A stretch of 35,188 bases of DNA from Acidobacteriota bacterium (GTDB taxonomy: Bacteria; Acidobacteriota; Polarisedimenticolia; J045), in assembly GCA_027021395.1 (NCBI GenBank), contig JALUUK010000541.1:1-35188 (forward strand), written 5' to 3'. Below are positions 8,541-15,453 of this stretch, in pieces; within the stretch, counting starts at the first letter, position 1; the number at the start of each line of letters is the position of its first letter. The position numbers were made by a program, and so were the translations under genes. The notes beneath the pieces were generated by a model, which saw only the letters and a program-made list of their open reading frames with translations, had not been told where the DNA came from and did no database searches.

Positions 8541-10181
8541 ATGAACCGAACCCGGCGGCAGCTCAGGCGGCTCAACGCCGCTCGCGCCGTCGCGGTGAGC
8601 ACGCTGTTACTCGTGGCGCTGGCGACCGAAATCGTCTTCAAGCCACGGGAATCCCTAGGAGGAATCCACCTCCTCTCCGCATTCGCATTCGGTACGGTCT
8701 TGCTCTACGCCCTGCTGGATCGCTGGATGGGAGAGACGAAGCTGCTTGCGGCCTTGCAGGTGGCCGGCGATGTGCTCTTGGTTTCGTTTTTCGTCTTCGA
8801 GACGGGTGGACCACTTTCGCCGCTTTCTTTTCTCTACGCCGTTCCGGTGATGGTCGCCGCCGCCATGTTGGGCCTCGTCGGGGGCTTGATGGCGGCGGGC
8901 GGGGCGTGGTTCATCTACGGAAGTCTCTTGGTTCATCTGGCGTGGTATGGGCCGCCTGGAGAAGTTCAACTCGGAGGCCTGCTCTACGGAGCGGTTTCGC
9001 ACTTGGTCGGCTTCTTGACGCTCGGCGCTCTCGGGGGCCTGCTCGCCGACAGATTGGCTAGAGCCGATCGCGAACTCGAAGAACGGCAAGTCGATCTCGA
9101 GGCCTTGCGTGCGCTTCACGCAGATATCGTAGAGAGTATTTCAACAGGTCTGATGACCACGGATCCGCAGGGCATCGTCACTTTCGTCAATCAGGCCGGC
9201 CGGGCGATCCTTCACGAGCGGAATGAATCGGCCATCGGCGGTTCCGCCGCACGGCTGTTCGGCCTTCCCGAGGATTTTCTCGAGCAGGCCGAAGACCACC
9301 TGCAAAGCGGCCGACGCTATCGCTTCGAGCGGCAGTGGAGTCGGCCCGCGGACGGGGAAGATCTCTTTCTCGGCTTTGCCGTTTCCAAGCTCGCCGGGCC
9401 TTCCGGCCGGGCCGACGGCTGGCTGATCGTCTTCCAAGACCTGACCGAGATCGCTTCTCTCGAGGAACAGGTGCGCACACGGGAACGCATGGCGGCGCTT
9501 GGAGAGATGGCCGCGGGTATCGCCCATGAGCTGCGCAATCCGCTCGCGGCCGTCACGGGTTGCGTGCAAGTCCTCCAGCAGCGCACACAGCGACTCGCGG
9601 GCGCAGACGGTGATGACGAGGGGGGCGATTTGCTGCAGATCGTCGTGCGAGAGTCTTCGCGTCTCGATCGAACGATTCGCGATTTCTTGATGTTCGCCCG
9701 TCCCGGAGAGTTCAAGACCCGGCTATGCGATTTGGCGCAATTGATGGAAGAACTCGCTCGCATGCTACGAAAAAGTCCGGATTTCAGCTCGGCGCATTCG
9801 GTCGTCGTCGAGACCGGGCCACGGGCCACGCAAGCTCCGGTCGATCCCGACCGCATCCGTCAGGTCTTTTGGAATCTCGCCTCGAATGCGCTCAAAGCCA
9901 TGCCCGAGGGTGGAAAACTAACCATTCACGTTGGGGGATTCGGAGGAGACCAAGTACTGGTCGCCTTCCGAGACGAAGGGTGTGGAATGGATCAAGAGGC
10001 GGTCAAACGCTATTTCCAGCCGTTTCGAGGTGATTTCAAGACTGGATCCGGGCTTGGAGCCGCCATCGTTTACCGTATCATCGAGGAGCACGGCGGCCGG
10101 GTGCAGGTCGTATCCCACCCGGGCCGTGGAACGGAAATCCGACTGCTTTTGCCGGGAGTTCGGGAGTATGCTCATGCCTGA
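8541..10181 (+). CDS. pilS: Sensor histidine kinase PilS
   Basis: Membrane histidine kinase of the PilS/PilR pair that controls pilin transcription through sigma-54. The first 170 or so residues hold about six hydrophobic segments, as in PilS. They are followed by a short helical linker (REL...RQVDLEALRALH), a PAS domain (ESISTGLMTTDPQGIVTFVNQ), and a HisKA dimerisation helix with the phospho-acceptor His at about residue 329 (AGIAHELRNPLAA). The HATPase_c domain follows, with N box (NLASNALKAMPEGG), G1 box (DEGCGMDQ) and G2 box (GSGLGAAIV). In P. aeruginosa, PilS senses membrane pilin; that role is inferred here. pilR follows after 38 bases. Confidence 0.93.
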   Translation: MNRTRRQLRRLNAARAVAVSTLLLVALATEIVFKPRESLGGIHLLSAFAFGTVLLYALLDRWMGETKLLAALQVAGDVLLVSFFVFETGGPLSPLSFLYAVPVMVAAAMLGLVGGLMAAGGAWFIYGSLLVHLAWYGPPGEVQLGGLLYGAVSHLVGFLTLGALGGLLADRLARADRELEERQVDLEALRALHADIVESISTGLMTTDPQGIVTFVNQAGRAILHERNESAIGGSAARLFGLPEDFLEQAEDHLQSGRRYRFERQWSRPADGEDLFLGFAVSKLAGPSGRADGWLIVFQDLTEIASLEEQVRTRERMAALGEMAAGIAHELRNPLAAVTGCVQVLQQRTQRLAGADGDDEGGDLLQIVVRESSRLDRTIRDFLMFARPGEFKTRLCDLAQLMEELARMLRKSPDFSSAHSVVVETGPRATQAPVDPDRIRQVFWNLASNALKAMPEGGKLTIHVGGFGGDQVLVAFRDEGCGMDQEAVKRYFQPFRGDFKTGSGLGAAIVYRIIEEHGGRVQVVSHPGRGTEIRLLLPGVREYAHA

Positions 10182-10219
10182 GCTCGTCGGAACCGGAGAA
10201 TGAGAGGAGTGGTACTTCA

Positions 10220-11632
10220 GTGGCCTTGATACTCGTCGTCGACGATGAAGCGGGGATCCGCGAGATGTTGCGAGCCGTGCTCGAGGAGGACGGCCATCGC
10301 GTCCAAGTCGCAGAACATGCCGAGTCCGCCCTAGCTCGGGTGCTCGACGAGGGAGCCGATCTGCTCATCACCGACATCTCCATGCCGGGAATGAGTGGGG
10401 TGGAACTGCTAGAGGCCATCAAGAGGCAGGGACGCGAAATCCCGGCCATCGTGATCACGGCCTTCGGATCGAAAGAGTCTGCCATCGAGGCCATGCGTCA
10501 GGGAGCAGTGAACTATCTAGAAAAGCCCTTCGATGTCGAAGAAATGCGCATGCATGTTCGCCGGGCGCTCGGCCAACAGCGTTTGACCGACGAGAACCGG
10601 CGTCTGCGCGCGACGCTTCAGGTCGAAGCCGATATCATCGGGCGTTCTTCCGCCATTCGGGACGTCAAGAGCCTCGTCGAGCGCATTGCTCCGACCGATA
10701 GCACGGTCTTGATCACGGGTGAATCCGGCACCGGCAAGGAAGTCGTCGCTCGCGCGATTCACGCAGCATCGAACCGCGGCGATCAACCCTTCGTTTCGGT
10801 CAACTGCGGAGCCATTCCCGACCACCTGCTCGAGTCGGAACTCTTCGGTGCCATCCGAGGGGCCTACACGGGGGCGGACAAGGATCGCCGCGGCCTCGTG
10901 CAGGCGGCGGACGGGGGCACGCTCTTTCTCGATGAGATCGGCGACATGCCGCACGAAATGCAGGTCAAGCTGCTGCGCGTGCTGCAGGAAAGGTGCATCC
11001 GCCGCGTGGGCGGAACCGAAGAAGTCCCCGTCGACGTACGCATTCTGACGGCGACCCATCAGGACCTGGAAACGCTGGTGCGAGACAAGGTCTTTCGGGA
11101 AGATCTCTACTACAGAATCAACGTGATTCGCGTCGCCGTTCCGGCTCTTCGAGAGCGAAGAGACGATATTCCGGAGTTCGTCTACCGCTTCGCCGAAAAG
11201 CACGCCGAAAGCATGGGAAGGCGGGTCACGGGTTTCGAGCCCGGGTTCATCGATGCGCTCTGCTCGCACTCTTGGCCCGGGAACGTCAGAGAACTCGAGA
11301 ACGTCGTGGAAAGGGCCGTGGCGCTCTCGACGGGGGAGAGGCTCGAGAAGTCCTCTCTCGATCCGATGCTCTTCTGCGGAGATCGGCGCGAGCGAAGCGG
11401 CTCTCAGCAAGCGACTCTCGACGATATCGGCGACATCGAAGAGCACCTCGAGTCGGAAAGAAAGCGCTTCATGGAAGAAGCGCTACTCGCCTGTGGGTCG
11501 GTGCAAACGAAGGCCGCAGAGCGACTCGGCATGACGACGCGCTCGTTTCGTTACTTCGCTCGCAAGTACGGCTTGCTTCGTTCCGCCGGACAGGCAGAAG
11601 AGGAAGTCCACGCAACGTCGCACGAGGATTGA
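10220..11632 (+). CDS. pilR: Sigma-54-dependent response regulator PilR
   Basis: NtrC-family activator. The receiver domain has acidic D8/D9 and the phospho-acceptor Asp at residue 52 ([11 protein letters not shown]). The AAA+ domain has Walker A GESGTGKE, Walker [12 protein letters not shown], the sigma-54 contact loop as GAYTGA (the usual form is GAFTGA; Tyr for Phe is an observed conservative variant), and the [16 protein letters not shown] motif. The C-terminal Fis-type helix-turn-helix is [23 protein letters not shown]. The GTG start at 10220 is preceded by GAGAGGAG at a 10-base spacing and gives the canonical LILVVDDE beginning. It lies directly upstream of a pilin gene with a sigma-54 promoter, which makes the regulatory link strong. 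Confidence 0.94.
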   Translation: MALILVVDDEAGIREMLRAVLEEDGHRVQVAEHAESALARVLDEGADLLITDISMPGMSGVELLEAIKRQGREIPAIVITAFGSKESAIEAMRQGAVNYLEKPFDVEEMRMHVRRALGQQRLTDENRRLRATLQVEADIIGRSSAIRDVKSLVERIAPTDSTVLITGESGTGKEVVARAIHAASNRGDQPFVSVNCGAIPDHLLESELFGAIRGAYTGADKDRRGLVQAADGGTLFLDEIGDMPHEMQVKLLRVLQERCIRRVGGTEEVPVDVRILTATHQDLETLVRDKVFREDLYYRINVIRVAVPALRERRDDIPEFVYRFAEKHAESMGRRVTGFEPGFIDALCSHSWPGNVRELENVVERAVALSTGERLEKSSLDPMLFCGDRRERSGSQQATLDDIGDIEEHLESERKRFMEEALLACGSVQTKAAERLGMTTRSFRYFARKYGLLRSAGQAEEEVHATSHED

Positions 11633-11839
11633 CCGCTCTCTTTCGTTTCGATGGCAAGGCGTTCGATACGTCCGGAAACGGTCGCTTGGAACATCTGCGA
11701 ACGGCTTCGACAAAGGCGGAAAATACGTTCGTTCGTAGCCCGTTCGGGGAGCGGAAGGCGGACGGACACTCATTGTCAGTATCTCTGGCATTGGGCGTCA
11801 CTTCCACGAAAAGGGAAAGCGGGGCGACTTCCGTGGTGG

Positions 11840-11864
11840 CGGCGTAACTCTCTTTCTTACGCCG
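11840..11864. promoter_or_regulatory. Inverted repeat upstream of the sigma-54 promoter (possible PilR site)
   Basis: CGGCGTAA and TTACGCCG are perfect 8-base arms around a 9-base all-pyrimidine spacer. They sit about 60-83 bases upstream of the predicted start site of the first pilin gene. Enhancer-binding proteins such as PilR usually bind upstream of the -24 element, so this is a candidate operator; the distance is a little short for one. No T-run follows, so it is a poor terminator for pilR. The rest of the 318-base gap 11633-11950 contains no gene that I can support. Confidence 0.4.
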
Positions 11865-11896
11865 TGTTATGTGCCGGACCCTTCATCTTCCTGCTG

Positions 11897-11912
11897 TGGC
11901 ATCGGGGTTGCT
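11897..11912 (+). promoter_or_regulatory. Sigma-54 (-24/-12) promoter of the first pilin gene
   Basis: TGGCATCGGGGTTGCT matches the RpoN consensus TGGCAC-N5-TTGCW at all but one base, with GG and GC exactly 10 bases apart. The predicted transcription start is near 11923, giving a leader of about 28 bases that contains the strong ribosome site AGGGAGGTGA before ATG 11951. The adjacent PilS/PilR genes encode exactly the activator such a promoter needs. Confidence 0.85.
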
Positions 11913-11950
11913 AAGAGTGGGGTGACTCTAATTAGGGAGGTGACACGAAC

Positions 11951-12421
11951 ATGCGACGGATCAATCGGAAGGAAAGTGGTTTCACACTGATCGAGCTGCT
12001 CATCGTGGTAGCGATCATCGGCATCATCGCGGCCATCGCGATTCCGAACCTGCTGAACGCAATCGATCGCGGTAAGCAGAAGCGCACCATGGCGGATTGC
12101 CGCTCGATCGGTACATCGGTCGAAGCCTACTCCGTGGACAACAACTTCTATCCCAACCGGGGGAGCCTCAGTTCCTTGGTGACCGTCAACGGCAACGTCG
12201 ATCAGGACATCGAGCCGGTGTACATCAAGAAGGCTCCGGAGCAGGACGGCTGGGGAACCGATTTCTACTACGGTTCCGACCGCAATGACTACACCGTGCG
12301 TTCCTACGGTAAGGATGGAACGTCTACGACGGCTACCGGTGGAAAGACCACTGACTTCAACGCGGACATCATCTTCTCCGATGGTTCCTTCTTGCAGTGG
12401 CCTGAAGGTCAGCAGCAGTAA
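11951..12421 (+). CDS. pilA: Type IV pilin 1, GspG-like fold (probable major pilin)
   Basis: Structural pilin. A 10-residue leader (MRRINRKESG) precedes the prepilin peptidase site and the class III helix FTLIELLIVVAIIGIIAAIA, with Glu at +5; the mature protein is about 146 residues. The globular part has WGTDFYYGSD and YTVRSYGKDG blocks and an ADIIFSDGSF ending, like GspG pseudopilins, whose C-terminal loop binds calcium. Only one Cys is present, so the disulfide loop of classical Pseudomonas-type PilA is lacking. Transcription is predicted from the sigma-54 promoter just upstream, the ribosome site is very strong, and a terminator follows. It is the best candidate for the main fibre subunit. 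A housekeeping GspG is unlikely given the pil context. Confidence 0.92.
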   Translation: MRRINRKESGFTLIELLIVVAIIGIIAAIAIPNLLNAIDRGKQKRTMADCRSIGTSVEAYSVDNNFYPNRGSLSSLVTVNGNVDQDIEPVYIKKAPEQDGWGTDFYYGSDRNDYTVRSYGKDGTSTTATGGKTTDFNADIIFSDGSFLQWPEGQQQ

Positions 12422-12436
12422 GTCGATCGGAAGGCG

Positions 12437-12480
12437 GCCGGGGCATCGGGTGTCATGACCCGCCCCGGCTCTCTTTCTGT
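12437..12480 (+). terminator. Intrinsic terminator after pilin 1
   Basis: GCCGGGGC pairs with GCCCCGGC (8 bp) around an inner GGGT/ACCC stem, followed by the pyrimidine-rich tail TCTCTTTCTGT. It lies 16 bases past the pilin 1 stop, so it should separate or attenuate expression of pilin 2. Confidence 0.75.
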
Positions 12481-12516
12481 CTACCCGTCGACTCGGGAAA
12501 AATGGGAGGGTAGCCG

Positions 12517-12981
12517 ATGAAGACGAATCTGCAGAAGACGGTTGCTCGAGGTGATGGTGGCTTCACGCTGATCGAACTGCTCGTGGTCGTGGCCATCATC
12601 GGAATCATCTCGGCGGCAGCGGTCACCAACATGCAGAGCGCATTGGATAAATCCCGCCAGCGAAAAACCTTGGCGAACATGCGTAACCTATCGACCGCGA
12701 TTTCGGCCTACAACACCGACTACAGCGAGTTGCCGGGCAATGGCTTGACGGCCTCCGAACTCGAGGACCTGCTCGAAGGCAATGTCTTCAACACCGTCGA
12801 TGCTACGGATGCCTGGGGCTACGATCTGGCCTACAGCAGCAACGCGGGAAGCTACACCGTCGAGAGCTACGCGCGTGACGGTGCCGACGGTCCAGCGAAT
12901 ATCACACCGGCCACGAAGACCGATTTCGACAACGACATGGTCTTGGTGGACGGGCGTTTTCTAAATAGCCCGGAGATCTGA
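12517..12981 (+). CDS. Type IV pilin 2, GspG-like paralogue
   Basis: Second tandem pilin, 154 residues. A 15-residue leader ending in GG precedes FTLIELLVVVAIIGIISAAA (Glu +5). It shares the pilin 1 layout: helix, WGYDLAYSS block, YTVESYARDG block and DFDNDMVLVDGRF ending. There are no Cys residues at all. Compared with pilin 1 the helix lacks the usual IAIPN kink motif (AAAVTNM instead), which may change packing. A GGGAGGG ribosome site lies before ATG 12517. It is flanked by an intrinsic terminator on each side, so it needs read-through or its own promoter; I see no clear promoter in the 95-base gap. Probably an alternative or minor fibre subunit. Confidence 0.9.
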   Translation: MKTNLQKTVARGDGGFTLIELLVVVAIIGIISAAAVTNMQSALDKSRQRKTLANMRNLSTAISAYNTDYSELPGNGLTASELEDLLEGNVFNTVDATDAWGYDLAYSSNAGSYTVESYARDGADGPANITPATKTDFDNDMVLVDGRFLNSPEI

Positions 12982-13028
12982 CGGGACGGTAAGGCTTGGT
13001 CTCTGTTCGGTTTTCGGGACGCAAAACG

Positions 13029-13064
13029 GTTCTCCCCGCAAAAATGGGGAGAACTTTCTTTTTT
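13029..13064 (+). terminator. Strong intrinsic terminator after pilin 2
   Basis: GTTCTCCCC / GGGGAGAAC is a perfect 9-bp stem with the 8-base loop GCAAAAAT, followed directly by TTTCTTTTTT. This is the best terminator in the window and should isolate pilin 3 transcriptionally. Confidence 0.93.
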
Positions 13065-13083
13065 GTCCGAAGATTCTCGGCAC

Positions 13084-13125
13084 CGTGCCGCTCCGGTCGG
13101 AACGGCACGAAATCTTGCATAATAT
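13084..13125 (+). promoter_or_regulatory. Possible pilin 3 promoter region
   Basis: Just past the terminator, a 7-bp inverted repeat (CGTGCCG / CGGCACG) is followed by an AT-rich CATAATAT that fits a -10 element, though no good -35 lies 16-18 bases upstream. The same stretch resembles a sigma-54 site (GGCAC then TTGCA), but GG and GC are 11 rather than 10 bases apart. Either way this is the likeliest place for the promoter of the long pilin 3 leader. Confidence 0.35.
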
Positions 13126-13204
13126 ACGGCCGGTCCGCCTAAATATTTTTCACCTTCGGGATGGGTTCACCGTACTTTTCTGATCGTCGACGAGGTCGTG
13201 GCGA

Positions 13205-13330
13205 CCGCTGAGAGGCCGGGGTAGTCTCAGCGGGAGTCGTCGGGCCATCGGATCGGGTCGGCCGGGGCGGCCCGAATCCTGTGTTTCGTCGCAAGAAAGC
13301 GCGCGACGCCTAGGCGATGGTGCCCCGGCC
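13205..13330 (+). promoter_or_regulatory. Structured leader RNA candidate upstream of pilin 3
   Basis: Four perfect complementary pairs occur within 126 bases. CCGCTGAGA/TCTCAGCGG has 9 bp with an 11-base loop. CGGGCC/GGCCCG has 6 bp and interleaves with GGCCGGGGC (13260) pairing to GCCCCGGCC (13322), 9 bp. CGTCGC/GCGACG has 6 bp and lies inside that long-range stem. The loop of the first hairpin also contains GGCCGGGG, so CCCCGGCC at 13323-13330 has two competing partners. No known riboswitch motif (for example the c-di-GMP GEMM core) was recognised. With the preceding terminator and promoter region, this fills the 405-base gap 12982-13386, which has no supportable ORF. Confidence 0.5.
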
Positions 13331-13386
13331 TGCGTAGGTAAGAAGGTCGAGCAACACACATTATCTTGCATGGAGGTATCGATACG

Positions 13387-13872
13387 ATGAGCGGCCACGC
13401 TGATTCTTCCAACCGAAAGAACCGTTCCCAAGCCGGGTTCACCCTGATCGAGATGCTCATCGTCGTGGCGATCATCGCCATGATTGCAGCGATCGCCGTA
13501 CCGCAGATCATGACGGCGATGCAGAAAGGCCGCGTGGCGACCACGCAGCAGGCGATGAGATCGCTCGCTCAGGCTCTGGCCGAATACAGCCTGAAACACG
13601 CCGAGTTTCCCAAGATTGGAGATACCGCAAGCCTCGTCCCCGTTGGAGACGGCTTGATCAACGGGCTGATCGCCGAGTCTTCCTACGACAAGCTCAACGC
13701 CGAAGATTCCTGGGGACGGCCCATCTACTACGGCTCGGACGGGATCAACTTCACCTTGCGATCCTATTCGCAAAACGGCGAACTCGACCCGGCGACGGGA
13801 GAGGAGAACCCCAGCGACCCCAATGCCGACATCATCTGCATCAACGGGAATTTTCAGCAAGTTCCCAAGTGA
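13387..13872 (+). CDS. Type IV pilin 3, GspG-like paralogue
   Basis: Third tandem pilin, about 161 residues from ATG 13387, which has GGAGGT at good spacing; the ORF-track ATG 13366 has no ribosome site. The leader of 17 residues ends in AG, and the mature helix is FTLIEMLIVVAIIAMIAAIA with Glu +5. The same GspG-like blocks recur (WGRPIYYGSD, FTLRSYSQNG, ADIICINGNF). One Cys is present, so no disulfide loop. Similarity in architecture to pilins 1 and 2 points to duplication, with divergence mainly in the middle. It is set apart by a strong upstream terminator and a long structured leader, so its expression is likely controlled separately. Confidence 0.9.
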   Translation: MSGHADSSNRKNRSQAGFTLIEMLIVVAIIAMIAAIAVPQIMTAMQKGRVATTQQAMRSLAQALAEYSLKHAEFPKIGDTASLVPVGDGLINGLIAESSYDKLNAEDSWGRPIYYGSDGINFTLRSYSQNGELDPATGEENPSDPNADIICINGNFQQVPK

Positions 13873-13884
13873 CGGGACGGCGCT

Positions 13885-13905
13885 TGCTTGACCCTAGGTC
13901 AGGCA
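13885..13905 (+). other. Hairpin after pilin 3
   Basis: TGCTTGACC / GGTCAGGCA can form a 9-bp stem (one G-T pair) with a three-base loop, 13 bases after the pilin 3 stop. No T-run follows directly, so it may stabilise the mRNA 3' end or be a weak terminator. Confidence 0.4.
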
Positions 13906-13932
13906 TGAATCGGGGTATGGGTTGTTCTTTCG

Positions 13933-13962
13933 GGCTCCGGGGTTCATCGTGACCTCGGAGCC
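13933..13962 (+). promoter_or_regulatory. Hairpin sequestering the ribosome site of the glycosylation module
   Basis: GGCTCCGGGG and CCTCGGAGCC form 10 base pairs (one G-T) around a 10-base loop. The GGAG ribosome site for the TTG start at 13969 lies inside the 3' arm. The following TGATTCTTG is only weakly T-rich. It could therefore act as a weak terminator, as a block on translation, or both, at the border between pilins and glycosyltransferases. Confidence 0.55.
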
Positions 13963-13968
13963 TGATTC

Positions 13969-15453
13969 TTGACTCGACCGAGCAGACGACACTTTCGTTG
14001 GGTACCGGTACTCACCACCGCCGCCGTGGGCGGCGGTGTGGGTGCGATTCATTTCGGATTCATTCCCGACGACCTCTACATCTACCTGACCATGACGCGC
14101 AACGTTCTCGCCGGCGACGGCTGGGGTTTTGCGCCGGGCGAGGCCGTCAACGTGGCCTCATCGCCGGCGTGGTTCGCATGGCTTCTTTTCCTAGGCAAGT
14201 GCTTCGGTGTGGAAACGTTGGCTCCTCGCCTGTCGTCGGGCCTCTTCACGATGGTGGGGATCGGCCTCGCTGCAGGGTTCGCACAGCGCCTCGCCGGGCG
14301 CAGTGCCGCCGGATGGTTGGCGGGCTCGCTCTTGGCGTTTGACGTTTGGATCGGGCGGTGGTGCTGGAGCGGCATGGAGACCGGGGCGACGGTCGCGCTC
14401 GTCGTTGCCTTCGTTTGGCTGCGATACGAGGCTCGACCCGGGCGGGGAGCGGACCGAATCGCTTCTTTGCTCTTGGGCGTCGGGCCGCTGCTACGGCCTG
14501 AACTCGTGCTCTTGGCGGTCGTCTCGCTCAGCGTCGACACCCTGAGGTTCGTCATCGAGCGGGATCGCGCGCGTCTCGCGCGTCTCGCCTGGGATCTCGG
14601 CTCGTTGGTGCTGGTGGGAGGGATCTGGCTGGCCGTCTCTGCGAGCATTTGGGGTTCGCCGATTCCGGCCACGATGGTTGCCAAAGGGTCGCTCGGTGCT
14701 TCGCATCTTTCCGCTTGGCGGGCCGGCCTTAGGGTCTTGGCCGTGATCGGTTCTTCTCAAGGAGCGATCGCCATACTCGCCGTCCTCCTGGGCTTGGGCT
14801 TTTTGCGCAAGGGGACGCGCCGCAGCGACGTGGCCGCGATCATCTTGGGCATGACGGCGTTGCTGGTGTTGGTTTACGCACTGCGCCACGTGACGGTCTA
14901 TACGCGCTATGCTCTGCCGGTGAGCATCCTGCTGACGGTTCTCGGTGCGGCGGCTTTGCTCGACTCGCGTGCGGCGAGTCGCCTGCGGGGGGTGTGCGCA
15001 TGCCTCGTCTTGTCGGTGAGCGCAGCATGGAATCTGGGATTCGGAGCGCAAGTGGTATGGCCCGGAACCAAGGCTTACGCACGTTCGATGAATGAGATGG
15101 TATTGCCGCTCGTCGATGAGTTGCGGGAGAAGTCGAAACCCGGTGATGTCATCGCCGTGCCGAATATCGGAGCCTTCGGGTTTTTCTCCAAGAGACGCAT
15201 TCTCGATCTCAATGGACTGGCGACTCCCGACTTGGTTTCATACAAGCGCGAGGGGCGCTTGCGGGAATACCTCGAGCAGCATCCGCCGGATTGGTTGGTG
15301 GAGATCGAACCCTCGCCCCGACGGTGGGAGGCCGATCCGGGGCGTTTGATTCTTCGCCGCATCGGGGTGCATCGCTTTGACGGGATGTTCGTCACGCGAA
15401 AGGAACCGATGTACTACACGGTCTACAGAGTCGAGGGCCTGCGCCGACCATGA
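13969..15453 (+). CDS. GT-C type membrane glycosyltransferase (PMT/ArnT-like)
   Basis: Integral membrane protein of 494 residues with about ten hydrophobic spans and a soluble C-terminal domain. The first extracytoplasmic loop carries an Asp-Asp pair (FIPDDLYIYLTMTRN) followed by a Gly-rich LAGDGWGF segment, the hallmark position of the catalytic Asp in GT-C enzymes that use polyprenyl-phosphate sugars. A later RPELVLL loop and a GSPIPATMVAKG stretch are also family-like. The C-terminal periplasmic part has VPNIGAFGFFSKRRILDLNGLATPDLV. The start is TTG 13969 with GGAG eight bases upstream; no ATG or GTG in this frame is better. Its stop overlaps the next start (ATGA), so it is coupled to the double-ligase gene. 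Donor and acceptor are unknown; transfer of sugar to a lipid-linked glycan or protein is inferred. Confidence 0.75.
   Translation: MTRPSRRHFRWVPVLTTAAVGGGVGAIHFGFIPDDLYIYLTMTRNVLAGDGWGFAPGEAVNVASSPAWFAWLLFLGKCFGVETLAPRLSSGLFTMVGIGLAAGFAQRLAGRSAAGWLAGSLLAFDVWIGRWCWSGMETGATVALVVAFVWLRYEARPGRGADRIASLLLGVGPLLRPELVLLAVVSLSVDTLRFVIERDRARLARLAWDLGSLVLVGGIWLAVSASIWGSPIPATMVAKGSLGASHLSAWRAGLRVLAVIGSSQGAIAILAVLLGLGFLRKGTRRSDVAAIILGMTALLVLVYALRHVTVYTRYALPVSILLTVLGAAALLDSRAASRLRGVCACLVLSVSAAWNLGFGAQVVWPGTKAYARSMNEMVLPLVDELREKSKPGDVIAVPNIGAFGFFSKRRILDLNGLATPDLVSYKREGRLREYLEQHPPDWLVEIEPSPRRWEADPGRLILRRIGVHRFDGMFVTRKEPMYYTVYRVEGLRRP

Noticed and set aside
10993-11847. 284-residue + strand ORF overlapping pilR and the pilR-pilin gap
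   Set aside because: It is an Arg/Gly-rich shadow frame of pilR with no domain; the downstream 318-base gap holds promoter elements rather than a gene.
13104-13119. Sigma-54-like site GGCAC...TTGCA upstream of pilin 3
   Set aside because: GG and GC are 11 bases apart instead of the required 10, so it is listed only as part of a possible promoter region.
13205-13330. c-di-GMP (GEMM) riboswitch in the pilin 3 leader
   Set aside because: The expected core motifs (GCAAACC-like and GGACGCAAAGCC-like) are not present, so no known class can be named.
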